Shown: positions 6,510 through 13,377 of the stretch, in pieces | Layout: each line of letters begins with the position of its first letter | Position numbering within the stretch: the first letter of the stretch is position 1 | Source: Acidobacteriaceae bacterium | GTDB taxonomy: Bacteria; Acidobacteriota; Terriglobia; Terriglobales; Acidobacteriaceae | Assembly: GCA_027364815.1 (NCBI GenBank) | Contig: DAHXOQ010000032.1 | Span: 1 to 15,285, forward strand | Direction of reading: 5' to 3' | DNA: 15,285 bases | Position numbers and translations under genes: made by a program | Notes under the pieces: generated by a model | The model's input: the letters and a program-made list of their open reading frames with translations, nothing else | Told to the model about the DNA's origin: nothing | The model's database searches: none

Positions 6510-8873
6510 ATGGCGACAACACGGCACATAGACTCGGAAGCCGAAAACTCCGCATCAATCAAGATAGGAGCACGGAAGAAGAGTGTGTTGGAAACAAAAT
6601 CTCAAACTGGTAATTCAGAATCGCCCTCTTCGGTAAAAAATAACTTAAAAGCTCCGGCTGTAACTGCCGAATCTCTTGCCCCGCGGTTCGAAACCCTGCT
6701 CAAACAAGTTCATCAAAATCGTCCCAGCGAAGACATTGAAGTCATTCGCAAAGCATGGAATTTTTGCGTGCGAAATCATGAGGGTCAACTGCGCGCCTCG
6801 GGCGATCCATACATCATTCATCCCCTTGAAGTTGCCGAGGTCCTCGCCGAGTTGAAAATGGATTCAACCGCGATTGCCGCCGGCTTGCTGCATGATGCCG
6901 TCGAAGACACTGAAGCCACCGACGAAGAGATTGTGAAGGAATTCGGCGAACAAGTTGCGCATATTGTTCGCGGCGTCACCAAAATTGACAAGATTCAGTT
7001 CGCCAATCGTGAAGATCGCCAGGCTGAGAATGTTCGCAAAATGCTTCTTGCCATGGTCACCGATGTGCGCGTCGTGCTCATCAAGCTCGCAGATCGCTTG
7101 CACAACATGCGCACGCTCAAACATCTCCGCCCAGATCGTCAGGAGGCTATCTCTCGCGAGACCCTCGACATCTACGCGCCGCTTGCGCATCGTCTCGGCA
7201 TGGGCAAGGTGCGCGGCGAGCTGGAGGATCTTGCCTTTCGCTACACAGACCCCGTCAGTTACGAGCAAGTCGCTGCCTCAGTTGAATCTCGCCGCGCTGA
7301 GGGCGAACAATTTCTGCGCAGCGTTGAAGATCTGCTCAACGAGCAGCTGCGCGAGAATAATATTGAAGCTCGCGTTGAGTGGCGCATCAAGCGTTACTAC
7401 TCCATCTTCCAGAAGCAGCAACGCGCAAAAATCAGCTTTGACCAGGTTTACGATCTCTTCGCCATTCGCATCATCACGCAGGATGTTGCCGCTTGCTACG
7501 CTGTCTTCGGCCTGATTCACACTCTGTGGCGTCCAGTTCCGGGCCGCATCAAAGACTTCATCGCAATCCCGCGCGCCAACCGCTATCAATCGCTGCACAC
7601 CACGGTAATTGACGAGAGCGGCCATCAATTTGAAGTGCAAATCCGCACTGAAGAGATGCATCGCATCGCGGAGGAGGGCATAGCCGCGCACTGGAAGTAC
7701 AAGGCCGGTGAGGGAACTGTCACCCCTCGCGACGAAGAGCGCATGAACTGGATTCGCCAGCTTGTCGAGTGGCAAAAAGAGATGACTGACCCGATTGAGT
7801 TCCTCTCCAGTTTGAAGATGGATCTCTATCCGGATGAGGTTTACACTTTCACCCCGAAGGGCAAAGTTGTGGTTATTCCCGCCGATGGTACGCCGGTGGA
7901 TTTTGCTTATACCATTCACACCGAAGTCGGCCATACCTGTGTTGGCGCCAAGGTCAACGGCCGCATGGCCCCGCTGAGAACCAAGCTGCGCACAGGCGAC
8001 ATCGTTGAAATCGTCACGCAAAAAGATCACAAGCCAAGCCGAGATTGGCTCACCTTCGTCAAGAGTCCGCGCGCGCGAAACAAAATCAAGCACTGGATCA
8101 ATGAAGAACAGCGTGAACGCGCCGTTGAAACTGGACGCAAGCTCCTGGATCGCGAGGCGCGCAAGTACAAAGTTCCGCTCAACAGTTGGGACGAACAAGA
8201 CCTGGCGCGATTGGCAGGTGAGTATGGTGTTGTAACTGCAACCGATCTCCTCGCAACATTAGGTCAAGGCAAGCACTCCGCAATACAAGTCCTCAACAAG
8301 CTTGCGCCGGGCTTCGTGCATCCGCTCCACGCTGAGGGTGAAGATAAGCCGTCAACCACTGAAGCCGCCATGAGCGAGGCTGTGCGTAAGCTGCATTTGA
8401 CCGGCTCGGATTCACTTCAGGTTGAAGGACAAAACGATCTGCTCGTTTATCGTGCACGATGTTGCAACCCGATTCGCGGCGAAGAAATTGTTGGTTACAT
8501 TACTCGCGGCAAAGGTGTCGCTGTGCACGCGCGAAGTTGCCCCAATGTTCACAACCTGCTCTACGAGAGCGATCGCCGCATCGCCGTCGAGTGGGGACGT
8601 ACCGCAGAAACCGCACCGGGTCAAGCCCAGCGTTATCCCGTGAAAATTATTATTCATTGCGATGACCGTGCCGGAATTTTGAAGGAGATGACCGCAATAA
8701 TCTCCGATGACAATACCAATATTCGTGGAGTCGACACGCGCAGCCAGGATAGCGGAGAAGCCATTCTGGAGTTTATCGTCGAAGCCCGCGACGTCCATCA
8801 TCTCAACCGCATGGTCATGGCCATCCGACGCGTCCCTGGTGTGCGCGAAGTGCAGAGAACGCAAAAAGTATAA
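6510..8873 (+). CDS. Bifunctional (p)ppGpp synthetase/hydrolase, RelA/SpoT family
   Basis: A 787-residue long RSH enzyme that makes and degrades the stringent-response alarmone (p)ppGpp in the cytoplasm. Order of domains: a poorly conserved, Ser/Lys-rich N-terminal tail (1-60); an HD hydrolase domain with intact H128-D129-A-V-E-D; a synthetase domain with R346-I-K-D and the NRYQSLHTT motif, where the basic RxKD form is the one typical of bifunctional enzymes rather than RelA-only synthetases; a TGS domain from about D442 to 500; a helical region; a zinc-finger-like segment with the C651-C652 pair; and a C-terminal ACT domain from about Y709. Start: ATG 6510 would be leaderless. GTG 6585, with GGAAG upstream, is a credible alternative that removes 25 residues of the tail and leaves all domains. 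It appears monocistronic. Confidence 0.94.
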   Translation: MATTRHIDSEAENSASIKIGARKKSVLETKSQTGNSESPSSVKNNLKAPAVTAESLAPRFETLLKQVHQNRPSEDIEVIRKAWNFCVRNHEGQLRASGDPYIIHPLEVAEVLAELKMDSTAIAAGLLHDAVEDTEATDEEIVKEFGEQVAHIVRGVTKIDKIQFANREDRQAENVRKMLLAMVTDVRVVLIKLADRLHNMRTLKHLRPDRQEAISRETLDIYAPLAHRLGMGKVRGELEDLAFRYTDPVSYEQVAASVESRRAEGEQFLRSVEDLLNEQLRENNIEARVEWRIKRYYSIFQKQQRAKISFDQVYDLFAIRIITQDVAACYAVFGLIHTLWRPVPGRIKDFIAIPRANRYQSLHTTVIDESGHQFEVQIRTEEMHRIAEEGIAAHWKYKAGEGTVTPRDEERMNWIRQLVEWQKEMTDPIEFLSSLKMDLYPDEVYTFTPKGKVVVIPADGTPVDFAYTIHTEVGHTCVGAKVNGRMAPLRTKLRTGDIVEIVTQKDHKPSRDWLTFVKSPRARNKIKHWINEEQRERAVETGRKLLDREARKYKVPLNSWDEQDLARLAGEYGVVTATDLLATLGQGKHSAIQVLNKLAPGFVHPLHAEGEDKPSTTEAAMSEAVRKLHLTGSDSLQVEGQNDLLVYRARCCNPIRGEEIVGYITRGKGVAVHARSCPNVHNLLYESDRRIAVEWGRTAETAPGQAQRYPVKIIIHCDDRAGILKEMTAIISDDNTNIRGVDTRSQDSGEAILEFIVEARDVHHLNRMVMAIRRVPGVREVQRTQKV

Positions 8874-8922
8874 TTTAAATAAGCAGTCTAAAGATATCGA
8901 ATTAACTCAATAAGGAATCCCA

Positions 8923-8942
8923 GGCAGCCTGTGATGGCTGCT
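8923..8942. terminator. Weak hairpin between convergent rsh and the HrgA-like gene
   Basis: GCAGCC and GGCTGC (6 bp, extendable by a G-T) enclose a 6-nt loop just after rsh. Downstream on the plus strand there is a broken T tract (8951-8958). It is a possible but weak terminator. Confidence 0.4.
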
Positions 8943-8943
8943 A

Positions 8944-9972
8944 TTAAGATTTCTTTTTAATCTCCCTGATCTTCACAAAGTTCGAAAAACTAAATGATTT
9001 CTTTTCACTGACACAATTAGCGATCCATTCAAATAAGTTAACGAAATCATTAGATAGGGATTTCAAGTCGTTGATTGTTTCCCAGTCAAGTGAAGGCCTG
9101 TCTTTCCCACTGCTAATCCTTGTTAGTTTGATATTTGTGGCAATTTTTTGCTCAAAATCTGCTACAGACATTTCACTAATAACTTTTGCGTTCGGAAGCG
9201 ATTGCAAATCTCCGTCCGACAAACCTAAAGAGTTGATCGTAACATCATAGGAGGTTCCCAAACGCTCGAGCTCATCTCTGAGTGTCTCGTCATCAACAGA
9301 CATAGCGATGGCTAGAACAGTCTGATGCGCCCACTTTGAATTGCTCAGACATTGAAAAAAGTTCTCACGAAATGTGGACCGTGATAGGGATACCTTGAGT
9401 TCCACACTTTGTAGTGAAAACAGTGGCTCACCAAGACTAGTTTTCACGGCAAGAAGGTTTGGATCGAGCTTTATTTCATCTTCATAATACTTCTGTGTCC
9501 CAATGCCCCATCCTAAGATCACCACATCCGGAAATTTCCATAGATTAATACCCGCTTCCTTTTTAGTGGCTTGAGTATGCTCAATCTTCGCAGGGAACTG
9601 TAAGGGAGTTAATTCAGAGTTCCTCATGAACAATGCTCGAAATTTTTCTTCCGGCTGTTCGTCACGGCTAGTTGGGGCTTTAGTATCTTTGGAGATAAAA
9701 GACTCTGGAGTGGCTACAGGAAGTTGTGGGATAGTCTCATCCCGAAGATAATATCCTTGTCCATCTGTCTTTTTTGCAATTCTCGTTGATGGATCTTTCG
9801 ACATGTAAGAGAAGTAGGCACGGACTGCATTCTCTGTGAAATCACCCGCAAGTTTGGGCATCACAAGCGCAAGAAGCTGTGTTCCATTTATTGCTTTCTA
9901 AGCGTCAGGTTTAAGAACATTTGGAAATACCTTGTTAAGTTGCTCCCAAAGTGTTGCACGTACCATCACCAT
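8944..9972 (-). pseudogene. HrgA/COG2958-like protein gene, interrupted by an in-frame TAG
   Basis: The full frame would be 342 codons from ATG 9972, which has GGGAGG 5 nt upstream, but codon 25 is TAG (9898-9900). The uninterrupted part, 9864 or 9861 to 8944, encodes about 305 residues starting at GTG or ATG with no ribosome binding site. In full-frame numbering, residues 1-80 look like a winged-helix domain ending in GYYLR; a variable linker follows; then a conserved block (LWKFPDVV near 145-151, VELKVSLSR near 190-198, FRENFFQCLSNSKWAH near 201-216) resembles the HrgA/COG2958 family first noted beside restriction genes in Helicobacter. D149, E191 and K193 fit a PD-(D/E)xK nuclease pattern; that activity is inference. 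AT-rich relative to neighbours and downstream of a toxin-antitoxin pair, it is probably acquired. The nonsense codon makes it most likely a young pseudogene; readthrough, re-initiation or sequence error are alternatives. Confidence 0.7.
9898..9900 (-). other. In-frame TAG at codon 25 of the HrgA-like gene
   Basis: Reading from ATG 9972 the frame runs M-V-M-V-R-A-T-L-W-E-Q-L-N to K-P-D-A, then TAG, then K-A-I-N-G-T-Q-L-L and on without another stop to 8944. A single C-to-T change from CAG would explain it. Confidence 0.85.
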
Positions 9973-10004
9973 GTCTGCCTCCCAAATTGTATGGTTGAGC
10001 ATCA

Positions 10005-10023
10005 GGCAGATTATTTATCTGCC
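10005..10023. repeat. Inverted repeat upstream of the HrgA-like gene
   Basis: GGCAGAT and ATCTGCC (7 bp, perfect) flank a 5-nt TATTT, 32 bp upstream of the start at 9972. A TACAAT hexamer reads toward the gene on the minus strand at 9986-9991. It may be an operator. It could also be a weak vapBC terminator, but there is no U-run. Confidence 0.35.
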
Positions 10024-10117
10024 ACGTATTGCTATCACGATCATTAAAACATAAAAGACTCGAACTATTTTTGATAAATTTCTTTAGCTGGGAAGCAGAA
10101 AATTATAGAAGGAAACT

Positions 10118-10540
10118 TTAGCTAATATGGGATTCCCAGGGATTCATAATCTTCACGCCAATTCCCTCAAAGTCCCGCACATTGCGTGTAACGACAGTCA
10201 TGTTGTGAACGAGCGCAGTTGCTGCAATGTAACAGTCGCGTTCACTACGAGGATTTGGAACCTGCAAAGAAGCAGCAAGTACTGCAACTTGCCGGTCAAA
10301 TAGAAGCATTCTGTCATTGAATGTAGGCAGAATTTGAAGGTTGAGCCAATGCCGCAACCGCACTCCCTGCACTGGATCGCGTCTCTCCATCCGTAACACG
10401 CCGATTTCGAGTTCATATAAAGTTACAATCGAAATGAATTCTAGTTCTGCAATAGATGACCGCGACCACCGTTGAACCTGCGGATCAGCTTGATCAGCTT
10501 TCCGCATCTCGGAAATCACATTTGTATCGAGCAAATACAT
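10118..10540 (-). CDS. vapC: VapC-type PIN-domain ribonuclease toxin
   Basis: A 140-residue PIN-domain protein, the toxin half of a type II toxin-antitoxin pair; members cleave RNA, often tRNA or rRNA, in a Mg-dependent way. The four acidic active-site residues are all present: D5 in YLLDTNVIS, E43 in LYELEIG, D102 in RDCYIAA and D123 in NVRDFEG. Length is normal for VapC. The ATG at 10540 shares one base with the vapB stop (TGATG), typical of translational coupling, and GGAG lies 8 nt upstream; a TTG codon just before is a less likely start. The RNA target cannot be read from sequence. The gene is intact, unlike the HrgA-like gene 145 nt downstream of it. Confidence 0.9.
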   Translation of the reverse strand: MYLLDTNVISEMRKADQADPQVQRWSRSSIAELEFISIVTLYELEIGVLRMERRDPVQGVRLRHWLNLQILPTFNDRMLLFDRQVAVLAASLQVPNPRSERDCYIAATALVHNMTVVTRNVRDFEGIGVKIMNPWESHIS

Positions 10541-10794
10541 CAATCAAACTCCACGTGCCTTGCAATCGGGCCCATACGTGGCGGATCGAATTCGATCTCT
10601 GCTCCATCGGGCATACCAATCAAATCGATCAGACTCTTTCCTTTACCCTGAAAGGCTTCATATTTCTCATAGCTCATCACAACAAGAGTTGGCTTACCCC
10701 TATCCGTGATGATGACCGGGCCGGATCGAGCAGCCTTCCGCACCAAACTCCGGTTTTGATTGAACTCGCGACTCGAAAGCGTTTTGATGGTCAT
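10540..10794 (-). CDS. VapB-position antitoxin of the Phd/YefM family
   Basis: An 84-residue antitoxin expected to bind and neutralise the PIN toxin encoded directly downstream and to repress its own operon. The N-terminal half (ITIKTLSSREF-like start, then VIITDRGKPTLVVMSYEKYE) is the classic Phd/YefM DNA-binding fold; the C-terminal half, rich in Asp, Glu and Pro, is the likely toxin-binding tail. The start ATG has GAGGTG a few bases upstream. Phd-family antitoxins paired with PIN toxins are well known, so the pairing is ordinary. Immediately upstream lie a tandem repeat and palindrome that probably form the operator. Confidence 0.88.
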   Translation of the reverse strand: MTIKTLSSREFNQNRSLVRKAARSGPVIITDRGKPTLVVMSYEKYEAFQGKGKSLIDLIGMPDGAEIEFDPPRMGPIARHVEFD

Positions 10795-10805
10795 AGTACA
10801 CCTCG

Positions 10806-10824
10806 ATGTAGCTACATAGCTACA
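10806..10824. promoter_or_regulatory. Probable operator of the toxin-antitoxin operon
   Basis: A perfect 12-bp palindrome, ATGTAGCTACAT (10806-10817), overlaps a perfect tandem 8-bp repeat, TAGCTACA twice (10809-10824). It lies 12 bp upstream of the antitoxin start and just downstream of the -10, where a repressor-antitoxin would block transcription. Confidence 0.65.
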
Positions 10825-10826
10825 AT

Positions 10827-10854
10827 ACCATACTATTCATCTCTACGTTAGCAA
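10827..10854 (-). promoter_or_regulatory. Promoter of the toxin-antitoxin operon
   Basis: On the minus strand TTGCTA (10849-10854) and TATGGT (10827-10832) are 16 bp apart. Transcription would begin near 10820, inside the tandem repeat described as the operator. Confidence 0.5.
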
Positions 10855-10945
10855 ATGCTTTCCTGACATAGATAAATTAACTGGACAAATCTCTTAATTT
10901 CAGCGACTTTAGGCATATCGAACAATCGACTCGGAGGTCCTTCAA

Positions 10946-11347
10946 ATGACCCATCTACATTTCAATCACTGGGCAATTCTCGCGGTGGCTGTCTTTCAAT
11001 GGTTTCTTGGCGCTGCGTGGTTTTCTCCCGCGGTCTTCATGAATGCAAAGAGTAAGGCGCTCGGCACAACAGGAAAACCAAAGCACGCAACAGCGGGCAT
11101 GGTCGTCACCTTTATTGCCAGCCTGGTGCTCTCCTTGATCCTCGATCATGTGATTCTCTGGTCCGGCGCAAACGACTTTGGCCACGGCACTTTCATCGGA
11201 TTCATTTGCTGGCTTGGCTTTTTCGCCTTGCCTACCTACTCATTCAGCCTCTTTGAAGATAGGCCCTTCAAGGTTGTGGCCATCGACGCCGGTTACTGGC
11301 TGGCAGGAATGCTCATCAGTGGCGGAGTACTCGCCATCTGGCAATAA
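10946..11347 (+). CDS. DUF1761-family integral membrane protein
   Basis: A 133-residue membrane protein of unknown function. Four hydrophobic segments are visible (about 8-32, 48-70, 82-98, 108-131). The pattern of an early FLGAAWFSP motif, a short loop, and a C-terminal LFEDRPFKVVAIDAGYWLAG motif matches the DUF1761 family, where the Phe-Glu-x-Arg-Pro and Gly-Tyr residues are conserved. Start ATG 10946 has GGAGG 8 nt upstream. I see no strong promoter in 10855-10945. The next gene begins 79 nt later with its own -10 element, so the two are probably separate units. Confidence 0.85.
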   Translation: MTHLHFNHWAILAVAVFQWFLGAAWFSPAVFMNAKSKALGTTGKPKHATAGMVVTFIASLVLSLILDHVILWSGANDFGHGTFIGFICWLGFFALPTYSFSLFEDRPFKVVAIDAGYWLAGMLISGGVLAIWQ

Positions 11348-11372
11348 TTTTGGATTCCAGCCCTCAGAGTCT

Positions 11373-11397
11373 CGCTCTGTGAATCTTTCGCAGAGCG
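11373..11397. repeat. Compact hairpin between DUF1761 and ridA-msrB
   Basis: An 11-bp stem (one G-T) with a 3-nt loop; the outer seven pairs are CGCTCTG with CAGAGCG. No U-run follows, so it is at best a non-canonical terminator. Its right arm falls where the -35 of the next gene should be, so it may instead be a protein-binding dyad. An alternative shorter pairing, CAGAG (11365-11369) with CTCTG (11375-11379), is mutually exclusive with it. Confidence 0.5.
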
Positions 11398-11413
11398 TCC
11401 CTGACTCCTGTCT

Positions 11414-11419
11414 TACAAT
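11414..11419 (+). promoter_or_regulatory. -10 element of ridA-msrB, placed for leaderless transcription
   Basis: TACAAT ends 6 nt before the ATG at 11426, so the expected +1 is the A of the start codon. No Shine-Dalgarno precedes the ATG, and no convincing -35 is visible. Confidence 0.45.
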
Positions 11420-11425
11420 GGTTGC

Positions 11426-12259
11426 ATGAGCATCTACTTGGCAAAGACCATCGTTTCAACCGATAAGGCTCCGGCAGCGATTGGCCCTTACTCGCAGGCT
11501 GTGCGTGTCGGCAGCCTGCTCTTCACCGCAGGGCAAATCGCGCTCGATCCGCATACCCAGCAAGTTGTCGCCGGCGGAATTGTCGAGCAGACCACACGCG
11601 TCTTAGAGAACATCAAAGCCATCCTCGATGCCGGCGGCAGCTCTCTCGAGCGTGTCATCAAGACCACCGTCTTCCTCAAAGACTTCAACGACTTCGCCGT
11701 CATGAACTCAATCTACGCAAAGTACCTGGCTCCCAAAGGTGTCGGCGCTCCGGCGCGTTCAACCGTCGAGGTCTCTCGCCTCCCCAAAGATGTGCTGGTT
11801 GAGATTGAAGTCATCGCCGAGCTTCATCGCAAGACCGGGCTAAACGGCGAGCAACTTCCCGTCGAAGAAAAAGTTGAACTCTCTAACGAAGAATGGCGCA
11901 AGCGTCTCACCCTTGAGCAGTATCACGTTCTGCGTGAGAGCGGAACCGAACGTGCCTTCAGCGGCGCGCTCAACTTCAACAAGGAGTCAGGCAGTTATCA
12001 ATGCGCTGGCTGCGGTGCTGAACTCTTCGGCTCCGAGGCTAAATTTGATTCCGGCTGCGGTTGGCCCAGCTTCACAATCCCTGCGGATTCAAAGGCGATT
12101 CGCGAGCTCGAAGACATCAGTGGTGGACGTCGGCGCATTGAAGTCCGTTGCGCAAGGTGCGATGGCCATCTCGGCCACGTCTTTCCCGATGGCCCCGGCC
12201 CTGACGGCTTGCGTTACTGCATCAACTCACTCTCACTGACCTTCGTGAAGGCGCAGTAA
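11426..12259 (+). CDS. RidA-MsrB fusion protein (enamine/imine deaminase plus methionine-(R)-sulfoxide reductase)
   Basis: A 277-residue two-domain protein. Residues 1-133 are a full RidA/YjgF domain, which hydrolyses reactive 2-aminoacrylate and related imines; Y22, R111 in APARSTVE and E126 in VEIEVIA, equivalent to the E. coli RidA residues Y17, R105 and E120, are all present. After a linker (about 134-150), residues 150-277 are a full MsrB domain, which reduces methionine-R-sulfoxide with thioredoxin: zinc ligands C193/C196 and C242/C245, probable resolving C211 in SGCGWPSF, and catalytic C265 in RYCINS. Each part has normal length, there is no signal peptide, and the fusion is in one unbroken frame. 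Both activities deal with chemical damage to metabolites or proteins. The ATG at 11426 has no ribosome binding site and fits leaderless initiation. It is followed 4 nt later by the serine hydrolase gene, suggesting an operon. Confidence 0.92.
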   Translation: MSIYLAKTIVSTDKAPAAIGPYSQAVRVGSLLFTAGQIALDPHTQQVVAGGIVEQTTRVLENIKAILDAGGSSLERVIKTTVFLKDFNDFAVMNSIYAKYLAPKGVGAPARSTVEVSRLPKDVLVEIEVIAELHRKTGLNGEQLPVEEKVELSNEEWRKRLTLEQYHVLRESGTERAFSGALNFNKESGSYQCAGCGAELFGSEAKFDSGCGWPSFTIPADSKAIRELEDISGGRRRIEVRCARCDGHLGHVFPDGPGPDGLRYCINSLSLTFVKAQ

Positions 12260-12263
12260 CTCC

Positions 12264-13262
12264 ATGCTGAAAGTTTTTCTCAGCACACTGCTCCTAGTCA
12301 GTGCGAGCTTCGTCGTCGCTCAATCCGTACCCGACGCATCTCTCGAGGCCCAGTTCAAAACCATCGCCGCCGAGCATCACGGTCATCTCGCCGTCTATGC
12401 GGAGAACCTGCGCACCGGGCAGCACGCATCCTTCGACGCCGATGAGCCAGTGCAAACAGCATCCGTCATCAAGCTCACCATCCTCCTCGACGCCGCCGAA
12501 CAAATTCGCGCAGGCCACGCGACCCTTGACGAAAAGCTCGTTCTCACCAAGGCCAACCAAGTCCAGGGTTCGGGCGTTCTCGGCGAGCTCACCACTCCAC
12601 TCCCGCTCACTCTTGGCGACACGCTCACCCTCATGGTCGTCCTCAGCGACAATACCGCGACCAACTTAGCAATCGATCGCCTCGGCCTCGACCACATCAA
12701 TGCAACCATTCGAGGAATAGGTCTTAAGAACACATATCTCTACAAAAAGGTTTATGTTCCCGCCACCGCGCCAATGCCGGCAGATCAGCCACGCTTCGGT
12801 CTTGGCAAAACCACTGCGCGTGAGATGGCCGATGTCATGCGGCGCATCGTCGAGTGCAAGCTCTCGCTCGATGGCTTTCCAGGACCTCCCGATGACGGCG
12901 CAATCTGCGGCGCCTTGCTCACCATGCTGCGTCATCAGCAGGATCGCGACAGTTTGCCGCGCTACATAGAATCTGTCGACACCAGTGAAGAGGGCTCGGC
13001 CATTGGCAACAAAACCGGCGCCCTCGACCAGGTCCGCAATGATGTGGCTGTGATTTCTACAAAGAATGGCCCGGTCGTGATTGCCGCCTTCACCTGGGAC
13101 AATGTAGACCAGCGCTGGACCGGTGACAACGAAGCCGAGAAAACCCTCGGTCGTGTCGGCGAGGCAGTCCTGAAAGCATGGTCTCCATCCGGTCTCGATC
13201 CAGCCACAATCAATTGGGTTAATCCGCTGGCAATTATTCCTCAAATCCCCACAAAGCCCTAA
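12264..13262 (+). CDS. Exported serine hydrolase of the class A beta-lactamase fold
   Basis: A 332-residue protein with a signal peptide (about 1-19, cleavage near VVA-QS). The penicillin-binding/beta-lactamase motifs are in order: S67-V-I-K70, S128-D-N130 and K250-T-G252, and the TTAREMADVM segment fits the class A architecture (Beta-lactamase2 type). The omega-loop ExxLN motif with the deacylating glutamate of true class A beta-lactamases is not visible between SDN and KTG; that stretch reads through Lys/Tyr/Pro-rich sequence instead. It may therefore bind beta-lactams or act on peptidoglycan or another ester rather than confer strong resistance; substrate is unknown. The last 40 residues are Pro-rich beyond the fold. 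The ATG at 12264 lies 4 nt after the ridA-msrB stop, so it is probably co-transcribed and translationally coupled. Confidence 0.85.
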   Translation: MLKVFLSTLLLVSASFVVAQSVPDASLEAQFKTIAAEHHGHLAVYAENLRTGQHASFDADEPVQTASVIKLTILLDAAEQIRAGHATLDEKLVLTKANQVQGSGVLGELTTPLPLTLGDTLTLMVVLSDNTATNLAIDRLGLDHINATIRGIGLKNTYLYKKVYVPATAPMPADQPRFGLGKTTAREMADVMRRIVECKLSLDGFPGPPDDGAICGALLTMLRHQQDRDSLPRYIESVDTSEEGSAIGNKTGALDQVRNDVAVISTKNGPVVIAAFTWDNVDQRWTGDNEAEKTLGRVGEAVLKAWSPSGLDPATINWVNPLAIIPQIPTKP

Positions 13263-13299
13263 AATACCGGCAAAATTCCCAAGAAAATAAGCAGCAAAA

Positions 13300-13324
13300 A
13301 CCCCGCCTAATCCTCAGGCGGGGT
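13300..13324 (-). terminator. Rho-independent terminator of rpmB
   Basis: A 9-bp perfect stem (ACCCCGCCT with AGGCGGGGT, 7-nt loop). Read on the minus strand it is followed by TTTTTGCTGCTT, a good U-tract. Read on the plus strand the tail is poor (CGCTTT), but the hairpin may also serve the convergent serine hydrolase gene. Confidence 0.85.
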
Positions 13325-13377
13325 CGCTTTCAAATAGAGTTACGCTTACGTTAGTCCTACTGCGAAACTTGGGCCGA

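Noticed and set aside
7278..8198. 306-codon open frame on the minus strand opposite rsh
   Set aside because: It lies antisense to the conserved synthetase and TGS domains, resembles no family, and follows the codon periodicity of the real gene.
8897..8908. 12-bp repeat TCGAATTAACTC also found at 528-539
   Set aside because: Several 12-bp matches are expected by chance in a window of this size; there is no associated structure or element.
8914..8924. Near-repeat of GGAATCCCAGG at 10130-10140 as possible attachment sites
   Set aside because: Only 10 of 11 bases match, the second copy is inside the vapC coding end, and no integrase is present.
12666..13244. 192-codon open frame antisense to the serine hydrolase
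   Set aside because: Shadow of a well-supported gene; no ribosome binding site or recognisable domain.
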